Assembly (NCBI GenBank): GCA_020026215.1
Contig: JAHHQT010000083.1
Location: forward strand, 1 to 8,270
Length of the DNA: 8,270 nucleotides
Source of the DNA: Muribaculaceae bacterium
GTDB lineage: Bacteria > Bacteroidota > Bacteroidia > Bacteroidales > Muribaculaceae
Reading direction: 5' to 3'
Below, one piece after another: positions 1 through 6,926 of this stretch (the first letter of the stretch is position 1; every line of letters starts with the position of its first letter). A model generated the notes under the pieces. It searched no databases. It was not told the origin of the DNA and saw only the letters and a list, made by a program, of their open reading frames with translations. The position numbers were made by a program, and so were the translations under genes.

Positions 1-53
1 CAACGACCCCGAGATTACAAATCACGTGCTCTGGCCAACTGAGCTAAAGAGGC
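1..53 (-). tRNA. tRNA-Thr (anticodon UGU), partial, 3' end beyond the window edge
   Basis: Read on the minus strand, the mature 5' end is at position 53. The order is acceptor strand GCCTCTT (53-47), linker TA, D stem GCTC/GAGC (44-41 and 31-28) around a loop AGTTGGCCA, then A26 and an anticodon arm with loop TTTGTAA (21-15). The anticodon is TGT at 19-17, which reads the threonine codon ACA. The variable loop is GGGTC, and the sequence stops inside the 5' strand of the T stem, so about 53 of roughly 76 nt are present. The anticodon stem CGTGA/TCTCG has a central U-U mismatch (positions 24 and 12). The T loop, 3' acceptor strand and CCA status cannot be seen. The gene has its own promoter at 92-122. 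Confidence 0.93.
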
Positions 54-91
54 ATTGTTATTGGTGTTATCTTGTTTGGTGATAACGAGTG

Positions 92-122
92 CAAAGGTAG
101 AGAATATTTTTGTTCTGGCAAA
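92..122 (-). promoter_or_regulatory. Bacteroidetes-type promoter for the tRNA-Thr gene
   Basis: On the minus strand there is a -33 element TTTG (122-119), a spacer of exactly 19 nt (118-100) and a -7 element TACCTTTG (99-92). This matches the known Bacteroides sigma-ABfr consensus TTTG, 19-21 nt, TAnnTTTG. Transcription would begin about 84-88, giving a roughly 30-nt 5' leader before the mature tRNA start at 53. The leader holds a possible small hairpin, GTTATC/GATAAC (86-81 and 71-66, 9-nt loop). Start site and use are inferred, not measured. Confidence 0.8.
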
Positions 123-152
123 TCTTTTTGCAATATTTTTTAATAAAATTAT

Positions 153-190
153 AATAAAAAATAGGACAAACAATATAATTGCCTGTCCTA
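153..190 (-). terminator. Rho-independent terminator after the hypothetical protein gene
   Basis: On the minus strand TAGGACA (190-184) pairs with TGTCCTA (168-162). A 2x2 CC/AA internal loop separates it from an inner stem CAAT/ATTG around a 3-nt loop. A T-rich tail follows directly (TTTTTTATT, about 161-153). The hairpin begins 30 nt after the stop codon at 220-222. It separates the phosphorylase/hypothetical unit from the downstream tRNA gene, which has its own promoter. Confidence 0.78.
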
Positions 191-219
191 CTGATTATTT
201 GAAGTTTCCGAAAAATTTC

Positions 220-588
220 TTATGCTTGAGCCATTTTCTTGTTTTCTTCTTTTTGTTCTTTTGAAAGAAGAGCATTCATCTTTTTCAAGATTTCTTTAAC
301 GCCTTCGTCGAATTCTTTTTCAAGTTCGTTGTAGCATTGACGATAGTAAACTCTGCGAGCTTTGCGATATTCTTTCTTGTTGCCTTCGAATGATTCGTTG
401 CAAGTTTTGTCGAAAGAAACAGAAATGTTTCTTGTCTTTTCTGTTAACAAGTCAAGGATTTCGCCGATAACATCATCTGCTTTTTCCAAATCAATATTAT
501 CATAATAGTTAGCGATAAATACTGTTTCACCTGCAAGGCTTTCAGCCATGTTGCGTATTGATTTTTTTAGTTCACGTTTGTTAGCCAT
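220..588 (-). CDS. Conserved-looking hypothetical protein, 122 aa, charged and helical
   Basis: I do not recognise a named domain in this 122-residue protein. It is rich in Lys and Glu, with no signal peptide or membrane segment, so it is probably cytosolic and mainly alpha-helical. The N-terminus (1-20) is basic and amphipathic, residues 33-52 look like an acidic helix, and 68-119 is a long stretch of alternating Lys/Arg and Glu/Asp that could form a coiled coil. Two Cys (63 and 85) lie in the middle. The ATG at 588 follows an A-rich leader without a Shine-Dalgarno, as is usual in this phylum. It starts 21 nt after the nucleoside phosphorylase stop, and a terminator follows its own stop, so it is probably the last gene of a two-gene unit. 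Translation as a real gene is supported by operon fit and a closely placed terminator. Function is unknown. Confidence 0.8.
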   Translation of the reverse strand: MANKRELKKSIRNMAESLAGETVFIANYYDNIDLEKADDVIGEILDLLTEKTRNISVSFDKTCNESFEGNKKEYRKARRVYYRQCYNELEKEFDEGVKEILKKMNALLSKEQKEENKKMAQA

Positions 589-609
589 AATTTTTATTTT
601 AAGGTTTAA

Positions 610-1482
610 TTATATTCGATTTAAAACTGTTTCAATGAGTTCTTCGATAGAGTCCTTGTAGTTGGTATTGGCTGTGTTTGAAATACGTCCTGCAATGATG
701 GAGCAGATAGTAACTGCCTTGTGTCCCATCAATTTTGCCAAACCTTGTAACATGGCACTTTCCATTTCGAAGTTGGTCAATCTATGACCTTTGTAGTTGA
801 ATTTGTGCAGAACTTCCTTATATTCCGGATCAGCAATGCGCAAACGGAGTTCACGACCTTGTGGACCATAGAAACCGTTGGCTGTGATGGTGATACCCAA
901 GAACATTTCGTCTGTTTTCAAGCGGTTGACCAATTCTTCATCAGCATCGACGACATAAGGGTGATTCCAAACTTTGTTCCAGTTGCATTGGCGGATGAAT
1001 TCGTCTTCCAATTCGATGTCTCTGTATTTTTCAGAGTCTTTGTAGAAATGAAATGCACCGTCAATACCCAATGCCTTTTGAGCAATAACCATTGAACCTA
1101 CTGGAATGCCCTCTTGGATACTTCCTGATGTCCCGATTCTTACCATTGTCAATTGGCGGAATTCTTTCTTCACAGTGCGGGTATTAAAGTCAATGTTTGC
1201 TAAAGCATCCAGTTCATTGACTACGATGTCAATGTTGTCAGCTCCGATACCATGAGAAACACACATGATAGGTTTGCCTTTATATTCTCCGCTGATTGTA
1301 TGAAATTCACGGCTACTTACTTCGCCTGTTTTTTTGTCAAAAAATGATGCAACTAAATCAACACGACTAGGGTCGCCGACTAAAATGACATTGTCAGTCA
1401 GCATCTCCGGTTTTACATGAAGATGGAAAACAGATCCGTCTCCGTTGATAATTAGTTCCGAAGGAGCTATTTTTCTTTCCAT
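610..1482 (-). CDS. udp: Nucleoside phosphorylase, uridine phosphorylase family (likely uridine phosphorylase)
   Basis: This cytosolic salvage enzyme splits a nucleoside with phosphate into a free base and ribose 1-phosphate, most likely uridine to uracil. The 290-residue protein has the PNP/UDP family layout: GDPSRV phosphate-loop motif at 36-41, SHGIG at 76-80, RIGTSGS at 115-121 and the ribose-binding FEMES at 238-242. The segment FYGPQGRE (204-211) keeps a Gln and an Arg two residues apart, as in the uracil-binding Gln166/Arg168 pair of E. coli uridine phosphorylase. That argues for uridine rather than purine substrates, by inference only. The protein is longer than the E. coli enzyme (253 aa), with extra N-terminal residues and an insert around 145-175. 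A weak promoter candidate lies upstream, and the 122-aa hypothetical gene follows after 21 nt, probably cotranscribed. The gene symbol is assigned by family, not by tested specificity. Confidence 0.9.
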   Translation of the reverse strand: MERKIAPSELIINGDGSVFHLHVKPEMLTDNVILVGDPSRVDLVASFFDKKTGEVSSREFHTISGEYKGKPIMCVSHGIGADNIDIVVNELDALANIDFNTRTVKKEFRQLTMVRIGTSGSIQEGIPVGSMVIAQKALGIDGAFHFYKDSEKYRDIELEDEFIRQCNWNKVWNHPYVVDADEELVNRLKTDEMFLGITITANGFYGPQGRELRLRIADPEYKEVLHKFNYKGHRLTNFEMESAMLQGLAKLMGHKAVTICSIIAGRISNTANTNYKDSIEELIETVLNRI

Positions 1483-1508
1483 AGTTATCTGATTGTTTTA
1501 ATAGATTA

Positions 1509-1540
1509 TAAAATTAGTGATTAATTATGAGAAATACAAT
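1509..1540 (-). promoter_or_regulatory. Weak candidate promoter for the nucleoside phosphorylase gene
   Basis: In the 103-nt gap between glycerate kinase and the phosphorylase, the minus strand reads ATTG (1540-1537), 20 nt, then TAATTTTA (1516-1509). This resembles TTTG, 19-21 nt, TAnnTTTG but with mismatches in both boxes, in a very AT-rich stretch where chance matches are common. No convincing terminator separates the two genes: only a 4-bp pairing ATGG/CCAT is visible near 1568-1582. Read-through from glycerate kinase therefore remains possible. Confidence 0.27.
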
Positions 1541-1585
1541 TTTTGGTCCTCTTTTGTTTATGGAGGCATGGTATTTTGCCATAGT

Positions 1586-2713
1586 TTATTGGTATCTTGA
1601 CGCTATCCATTTTTTTGTAGTCTCAAATATATTTCTCTTGGCATTTTCGGGTTGCATGGATTCAGATAGGGGAATATTTTCAGCTTTAATAGACAGGATT
1701 TCTGCAAACTCAGAATGTTTGAGTTCCTGCTCGTCTTCCAATGTGCCTACAATCGCAATTGTTTCTTTACCATATTTTTTGCTTGCCAAACATACGCCGT
1801 ATGGCGCTTTGCCCAAAAGAGTTTGTTTGTCCATTTTACCTTCTCCTGTAATGATAAGGTCAGCATCTTTTATGATATCATCGAATTTGATTTGTTCCAA
1901 ATATTGGGTGATTCCGTTGGTCAATTCGGCTTGAAGTAATGCGCAGAGACTTCCTGCTATACCACCGGCTGCACCTGCATATTTCATTTTCTGTACATTT
2001 TTTCCTGTTTGGCGCAGAATTACTTGTGCGAAATTTTGCATTCCTGATTCTAATTGAACTTTTATTTCTTCTGTAGCTCCTTTTTGTGGGGAGAAGATTT
2101 GAGTAGCTCCATTTTCACCGAAGAATGAGGCATCTACGTCGCACAGAATCGTAAAGTGTACTCCGTTGAGCAGGGTAGTAACATGGGAGCTATCAATAGA
2201 TGCTATATCTATTAGGTGTTCGGCTGACGGGGTGATTTCATGGTCGTTTTTGTCCAGAAACTTAAATCCTAATACAGAAAGGATTCCAATTCCTGCATCG
2301 TTGGTTGCACTTCCACCAACACCCATAATAATTCTTTTATATCCGTTTTTAAGAATATCTAATATTAATTCGCCTGTTCCTTTGGAAGTGGCATATAGGG
2401 GATTGGCTTTTGTTTTGTCAATTAAATGCAGCCCGGATGCTGAAGCCACATCAATCACGGCTGTGTCTTGGTGGATAATTCCGTATTCGGCTGTTATAGG
2501 TTCGTTTGTAGGATTGCAGACTTGTACTTTTTCAATTCTTCCTTTGTTGAATTCCGTTAATGCTCGCATTGTTCCGTCTCCACCATCGGCAATAGGGATG
2601 ACTAAGGTTTCGCAGTCAGATGATACTGCGTGTATTCCAGCAGCAATGGACGCTCCCACTTCCTGAGAAGTCAGGCATCCTTTGAACTTGTCTGTGGCAA
2701 TAATGATTTTCAT
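1586..2713 (-). CDS. Glycerate kinase, type I (GarK/GlxK family)
   Basis: The enzyme phosphorylates D-glycerate with ATP in the cytosol. Type I enzymes usually give 2-phosphoglycerate, which enters lower glycolysis. The 375-residue length is typical of the family. Visible motifs, in order, are ATDKFKG at 6-12 (the family's APDSFKG start), IADGGDGT at 41-48, GVGGSATNDAGIG at 131-143, CDVDASFFGENGA at 191-203 leading into SPQKGA at 208-213, AGAAGGIAG at 246-254, and ITGEGKMDKQTLLGKAP at 288-304. The CDV motif is usually followed by NPL or NPF; here it reads DASFF, a small deviation. The start codon lies only about 22 nt beyond the T-tract of the mutB terminator, so a promoter would have to overlap that hairpin or the mutB 3' end unless read-through is used. 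The next gene, 103 nt on, is the nucleoside phosphorylase. Whether the product is 2- or 3-phosphoglycerate cannot be told from sequence. Confidence 0.94.
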   Translation of the reverse strand: MKIIIATDKFKGCLTSQEVGASIAAGIHAVSSDCETLVIPIADGGDGTMRALTEFNKGRIEKVQVCNPTNEPITAEYGIIHQDTAVIDVASASGLHLIDKTKANPLYATSKGTGELILDILKNGYKRIIMGVGGSATNDAGIGILSVLGFKFLDKNDHEITPSAEHLIDIASIDSSHVTTLLNGVHFTILCDVDASFFGENGATQIFSPQKGATEEIKVQLESGMQNFAQVILRQTGKNVQKMKYAGAAGGIAGSLCALLQAELTNGITQYLEQIKFDDIIKDADLIITGEGKMDKQTLLGKAPYGVCLASKKYGKETIAIVGTLEDEQELKHSEFAEILSIKAENIPLSESMQPENAKRNIFETTKKWIASRYQ

Positions 2714-2734
2714 TTTGGAATGATGTATTAAGGA

Positions 2735-2769
2735 AAAAATAAAGGGTACTATTTCAAATAGTACCCTTT
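2735..2769 (-). terminator. Strong rho-independent terminator of the mutAB operon
   Basis: AAAGGGTACTATTT (2741-2754) and its exact reverse complement (2756-2769) form a 14-nt inverted repeat around one central base; in practice a 12-13 bp stem with a small loop. On the minus strand it is followed by ATTTTTT (2740-2734). It begins 26 nt after the mutB stop at 2796-2798. On the plus strand only TTTT follows, and no plus-strand gene exists, so it serves the minus strand. Confidence 0.9.
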
Positions 2770-2795
2770 TGTATGAGTAATACTAAATGGCTGAA

Positions 2796-4931
2796 TTATT
2801 CAGCAGCATTCAATACCTCAATGATCTTAATAGCTGATGCAGGAATTCTTGAGCCTGGGCCAAAGATTGCTGCTACACCGGCTTTGTACAAGAAATCGTA
2901 GTCTTGTGCTGGGATTACACCACCAGCGATAACAACGATATCTTCACGGCCAAGTTTCTTCAATTCAGCGATTACTTGAGGTATCAATGTCTTGTGACCT
3001 GCAGCCAATGAAGAAACGCCCAATACGTGAACGTCGTTTTCAACAGCTTGACGAGCGGCTTCTGCCGGAGTTTGGAACAAAGGTCCCATATCCACGTCAA
3101 AACCACAGTCTGCGTAACCTGTTGCTACAACTTTTGCACCACGGTCGTGACCGTCTTGACCCATTTTAGCAATCATGATACGAGGTTGACGACCTTCTCT
3201 CTTAGCGAACTCTTCGCACATTGCTTGTGCTTTAATGAAGTCCGGATCTTGTTTTGTTTCTGATGAATACACGCCTGAAATAGTTCTAATTACAGCTTTA
3301 TAACGACCTACGACAGCTTCGCAAGCGTCTGAAATTTCACCCAATGTTGCTCTTACGCTGGCAGCTTTAACAGCAAGGTCAAGCAAGTTGCCCTTCTTAG
3401 TGCGAACACATTCTGTAATAGCTTCCAATGCTTTCTTGACTTCTTCTTCGTTACGGTGAGCTTTCAAATCGTTCAAACGTTCGATTTGTTCTTTACGTAC
3501 TTCAGTATTATCAATTTCAAGAATATCGATAGGAGCTTCTTTAGGCAAACGATATTTGTTGACACCAACGATTGTTTGATGGTTAGAGTCGATACGGGCT
3601 TGTGTACGAGCTGATGCTTCTTCAATACGCAATTTAGGAATACCAGTTTCGATAGCCTTAGCCATACCACCCAATTTTTCGATTTCTTGGATGTGTTCCC
3701 AAGCTTTGTGAGCCAATTCGTTAGTCAAAGATTCTACATAGTAAGAGCCAGCCCATGGGTCGATTTCTTTTGTAATGTAAGTCTCTTCTTGGATATAAAT
3801 CTGAGTGTTACGAGCGATACGTGCAGAGAAGTCTGTCGGAAGTGCGATAGCTTCGTCCAATGCGTTGGTGTGCAATGATTGAGTGTGACCCAAAGCTGCA
3901 CCCATAGCTTCGATACAAGTACGACCAACGTTGTTGAATGGGTCTTGTTCAGTAAGTGACCAACCTGAAGTTTGACAGTGTGTACGAAGTGCCAAAGATT
4001 TCGGGTTTTGAGGGTTGAATTGTTTCACGATTTTTGCCCAAAGCATACGAGCTGCACGCATTTTTGCAATTTCCATGAAGAAGTTCATACCGATTGCCCA
4101 GAAGAAAGACAAACGTGGAGCAAATTTATCGATATCCATACCTGCGTTCACACCGGCACGAAGATATTCCAAACCGTCAGCCAAAGTGTAAGCCAATTCG
4201 ATGTCGGCTGTAGCACCTGCTTCTTGCATATGGTATCCTGAGATAGAGATAGAGTTGAACTTAGGCATGTTTTGAGAAGTATATTCAAAGATATCAGCGA
4301 TGATACGCATTGAGAATTCCGGTGGGTAGATATATGTGTTACGCACCATGAACTCTTTCAAAATATCATTTTGAATAGTACCAGCCATTTCTTCCAATTT
4401 AGCACCTTGTTCCAAACCTGCATTGATGTAGAATGCCAAGATAGGAAGTACGGCACCGTTCATTGTCATAGATACTGACATTTTATTCAATGGAATACCA
4501 TCGAACAAAACTTTCATATCTTCGATAGAGCAGATAGATACACCGGCTTTACCAACGTCACCGACAACGCGTTCGTGGTCAGCATCGTATCCACGGTGTG
4601 TAGCCAAGTCGAATGCAACTGACAAACCTTTTTGTCCTGATGCCAAGTTTCTACGATAAAATGCGTTTGATTCAGCAGCTGTAGAGAAACCTGCGTATTG
4701 ACGAATAGTCCAAGGACGGATTGCGTACATACCGCTATACGGGCCTCTTAGGAATGGAGGTAAACCGGCTACGAAATTTAAGTGTTCAAGACCTTCAAGG
4801 TCTGCTTTAGTATAAATTGGTTTAACCGGGATAAGTTCCGGTGTAAGCCATTTTTCACCTTCTTTAATCGGAGCGTGTTCTACGTTGAATGCTTCCGATT
4901 TGATATCTATATTTTTGAAATTTGGTCTCAT
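2796..4931 (-). CDS. mutB: Methylmalonyl-CoA mutase, large (catalytic, B12-binding) subunit
   Basis: This is the catalytic subunit of the adenosylcobalamin-dependent mutase that interconverts succinyl-CoA and (R)-methylmalonyl-CoA, a cytosolic step in succinate-to-propionate metabolism. Residues 30-550 form the TIM-barrel substrate domain. RPWTIRQYAGF (72-82) contains the equivalents of P. shermanii Arg82, Thr85, Arg87 and Tyr89 (here 72, 75, 77, 79). MVRNTYIYPP (195-204) supplies the Arg207 equivalent and SGYHMQEAGA (231-240) the His244 equivalent (His234). Residues 583-711 are the B12-binding Rossmann domain, with DGHDRG at 593-598 giving the lower axial ligand His595, and GG (670-671) and GPGS (691-694) in the later loops. 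At 711 aa it is full length and all key residues are present, so it should be active. It starts 9 nt after mutA, preceded by a purine-rich GAGAGAA. The two subunits form a heterodimer. A terminator follows. Confidence 0.98.
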   Translation of the reverse strand: MRPNFKNIDIKSEAFNVEHAPIKEGEKWLTPELIPVKPIYTKADLEGLEHLNFVAGLPPFLRGPYSGMYAIRPWTIRQYAGFSTAAESNAFYRRNLASGQKGLSVAFDLATHRGYDADHERVVGDVGKAGVSICSIEDMKVLFDGIPLNKMSVSMTMNGAVLPILAFYINAGLEQGAKLEEMAGTIQNDILKEFMVRNTYIYPPEFSMRIIADIFEYTSQNMPKFNSISISGYHMQEAGATADIELAYTLADGLEYLRAGVNAGMDIDKFAPRLSFFWAIGMNFFMEIAKMRAARMLWAKIVKQFNPQNPKSLALRTHCQTSGWSLTEQDPFNNVGRTCIEAMGAALGHTQSLHTNALDEAIALPTDFSARIARNTQIYIQEETYITKEIDPWAGSYYVESLTNELAHKAWEHIQEIEKLGGMAKAIETGIPKLRIEEASARTQARIDSNHQTIVGVNKYRLPKEAPIDILEIDNTEVRKEQIERLNDLKAHRNEEEVKKALEAITECVRTKKGNLLDLAVKAASVRATLGEISDACEAVVGRYKAVIRTISGVYSSETKQDPDFIKAQAMCEEFAKREGRQPRIMIAKMGQDGHDRGAKVVATGYADCGFDVDMGPLFQTPAEAARQAVENDVHVLGVSSLAAGHKTLIPQVIAELKKLGREDIVVIAGGVIPAQDYDFLYKAGVAAIFGPGSRIPASAIKIIEVLNAAE

Positions 4932-4940
4932 TGTTCTCTC

Positions 4941-6803
4941 TTATTTTAAAAGTTTAGCGTTAAATGCTTGCAATGTTTCAAGAACATTACTGCGAACGTG
5001 AACAAAATTATTGATGCCGGCAGCTTGTAATTCTTCAGTGCAAGCAGGAGCACCTGCTACAACAAATTCTTTGCGACCGTTGATTAGTTTAAATGCTTCA
5101 GGAGCATAAGTTGCATATTCATCATCACTTGAACAAAGAACGATAATATCTGCGTCTTTTTCAAATGCTGCATCAATACCTTCTTGAACTGTTTCGAATC
5201 CAAGGTTATCAATGATTTGATAGCCTGCGCATGCGAAGAAGTTAGAAGAGAATTGAGAACGAGCCAATCTCATTGCCAAGTTACCAATAGTCAACATGAA
5301 TACTTTTGGACGGTGGCTTGAGTGTTCAGTAGCCAAACGAAGAGCTTCGAAGTCACTTGCTGCACGAGATGTTGGGATTGTTGCAACGGCGTCGCCGTTT
5401 TCAGCTTTGTGAGAACCGCAGCAGCATTTGCAACCGTCAGTAAGCTCAATCTTGTCACCTGCAACTTCATTGAAGTTAGGGAATTGGTTAGTACCCAACA
5501 AAGATTCTTTTCTGCGAGCGATGTCAGCGTGACGTTTAACAGAAGTTTCTTGAACTTCAGTTTGGATAGCGCCAGTTTTAATCATTGCGTAGAAACCGCC
5601 TTTGTCTTCGATATCCAAGAATTGTTTCCAAGCTACATCTGCGATAGACACTGTAAGTGTTTCAACATAGTATGAACCACCAGCAGGGTCTGTAATCTTA
5701 TCCAAATGGCTTTCTTCTTTAAGAAGAAGTTGTTGGTTACGTGCAAGATGTTCTGAGAATTCATCTGGTTCTTTGTATTGAGCGTCAAACGGAGTAACTG
5801 TGATAGAGTCAACACCAGCCAAAGCTGCTGACATAGTTTCTGTTTGGGTTCTTAGCAAGTTAACGTGAGCGTCAAATACTGTTTGGTTGAATTTAGATGT
5901 AATTGCGTGGATGTTGATTTTGCAAGCGCAGTCACATTTAGGACCATATTGTTTAACGATTTGAGCCCAAAGCATACGAGCTGCACGGAATTTAGAAAGT
6001 TCCATGAAGTAGTTTGTTGAAATGCCCATGTCGAATTTGATTCTTGGAGCAACTTCATCGATGCTTAGTCCTGCATTTGTCATCATAGCCAACCATTCGT
6101 TACCCCAAGCCAAAGCATATCCCAATTCTTGAGAAATGTAAGCGCCGGCGTTGCAAAGCATGTTTGAGCAGACTGACAATACTTTTAGGTTTTTAACAGG
6201 AGCTGCAACTTCAATCAATTCTTTAGCAATAGCTACGATGTCACCTTGGAAATCTATTCCATGTTTCAATAAACGCTTGAATGGATTGAATTTAACAGAA
6301 CCTTTGAATGTATCTTCTTTTTTGTTTTCAACAATGTAAGCGACCAAAGCTTTTGCTATAGGCAAAATAGCATTTTGGCATGATTCCAAGTTGATTTCAA
6401 CTTTATCAAGGTCAATGTCGTTCAATAGAACAGAGATTTCTTTTGGAGCAAAGTCGCTTTTGACTTTGAAAGCCAAAGATGTTACACCTTTTGTCAAAAG
6501 GTCTTTTGCTTTAGCGTTAGCTTCGGCAGCAGTTGTAACTTTGATAGTTTGACGAATGAACCATTCGTTGTCTTGACGAGTTCCACGGATGTAAGGGAAT
6601 TCACCCGGTAGAGAATCTGTAGTTTTCAAATTTTCAATGTCTTCAGCTCGATACATTGGCTGTACATTGAAGCCTTCTTTTGTTCGCCATACTAACTTCT
6701 TGTCGAAATCAGCACCTTTTAGGTCGGCAATAACTTTCGCTTTCCAAGTTTCTGTAGAAACCGGTGAAAATTGGTCGAACAATTTTTCTCTGTTTTCTGC
6801 CAT
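4941..6803 (-). CDS. mutA: Methylmalonyl-CoA mutase, small (non-catalytic) subunit
   Basis: This is the beta partner of MutB in the heterodimeric mutase. It has the same two-domain plan, a barrel (about 15-440) and a C-terminal flavodoxin-like domain (about 498-620), joined by a linker. It has lost the catalytic features: the C-terminal domain has TIGNLAMRLARSQ (505-517) where MutB has DGHDRG, and aligning SNMLCNAGA (213-221) with MutB SGYHMQEAGA puts Met215 where the catalytic His sits. Structural motifs shared with MutB include FRAARMLWAQIVKQ (272-285) and DPAGGSYYVE (372-381). The length of 620 aa is normal for small subunits. Cysteines cluster at KCDCACK (289-295) and in the linker at CKCCCGSH (458-465); the second is unusual to my eye. 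It is the first gene of the mutAB operon, with mutB 9 nt downstream and a -7 promoter element about 80 nt upstream of the start. Its leader has no Shine-Dalgarno. Confidence 0.97.
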   Translation of the reverse strand: MAENREKLFDQFSPVSTETWKAKVIADLKGADFDKKLVWRTKEGFNVQPMYRAEDIENLKTTDSLPGEFPYIRGTRQDNEWFIRQTIKVTTAAEANAKAKDLLTKGVTSLAFKVKSDFAPKEISVLLNDIDLDKVEINLESCQNAILPIAKALVAYIVENKKEDTFKGSVKFNPFKRLLKHGIDFQGDIVAIAKELIEVAAPVKNLKVLSVCSNMLCNAGAYISQELGYALAWGNEWLAMMTNAGLSIDEVAPRIKFDMGISTNYFMELSKFRAARMLWAQIVKQYGPKCDCACKINIHAITSKFNQTVFDAHVNLLRTQTETMSAALAGVDSITVTPFDAQYKEPDEFSEHLARNQQLLLKEESHLDKITDPAGGSYYVETLTVSIADVAWKQFLDIEDKGGFYAMIKTGAIQTEVQETSVKRHADIARRKESLLGTNQFPNFNEVAGDKIELTDGCKCCCGSHKAENGDAVATIPTSRAASDFEALRLATEHSSHRPKVFMLTIGNLAMRLARSQFSSNFFACAGYQIIDNLGFETVQEGIDAAFEKDADIIVLCSSDDEYATYAPEAFKLINGRKEFVVAGAPACTEELQAAGINNFVHVRSNVLETLQAFNAKLLK

Positions 6804-6881
6804 AATTAAAAATGTGAGTTTAGAGTTTTAGGTTATGTTTTTAGTATTTATTGTTTTATAAGAATACGTTATATAAACACA

Positions 6882-6889
6882 CAAATATA
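6882..6889 (-). promoter_or_regulatory. Promoter -7 element for the mutAB operon
   Basis: The minus strand reads TATATTTG here, an exact match to the Bacteroides -7 consensus TAnnTTTG. It lies between the phosphoglycerate kinase terminator and the mutA start, where an operon promoter is expected. The -33 box is poor: nothing better than GTAT or TTTT is found 17-20 nt upstream. Initiation near 6875 would leave a roughly 70-nt AT-rich leader. I see no cobalamin riboswitch features in this short leader. Confidence 0.5.
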
Positions 6890-6926
6890 CAAAATATATT
6901 TTGCTTAAAATACTAAATTTTGCAAT

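Noticed and set aside
55..264. Open frame of 69 codons on the plus strand, hydrophobic
   Set aside because: Runs through the tRNA promoter, the minus-strand terminator and the 3' end of the hypothetical gene; low-complexity AT-rich translation.
784..1095. Open frame of 103 codons on the plus strand
   Set aside because: Lies wholly antisense inside the nucleoside phosphorylase gene; its product has no recognisable motifs and is explained by codon bias of the real gene.
1566..1585. Possible terminator between glycerate kinase and the nucleoside phosphorylase
   Set aside because: Only 4-bp pairings (ATGG/CCAT or GGCA/TGCC) and no T-run on the minus strand.
1527..1934. Open frame of 135 codons on the plus strand with a hydrophobic N-terminus
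   Set aside because: Mostly antisense to glycerate kinase, with the apparent membrane segment produced by the AT-rich intergenic gap; no promoter or family resemblance.
2166..2666. Open frame of 166 codons on the plus strand
   Set aside because: Entirely antisense to glycerate kinase, whose family motifs are clear across the same region.
3473..3928. Short minus-strand open frames within mutB
   Set aside because: Out-of-frame shadows of a full-length, intact mutB; no sign of a frameshift or internal gene.
6804..6881. Possible cobalamin riboswitch before mutA
   Set aside because: The leader is only about 70 nt, AT-rich, and lacks the conserved B12-box-like and multi-arm structure, which needs roughly 200 nt.
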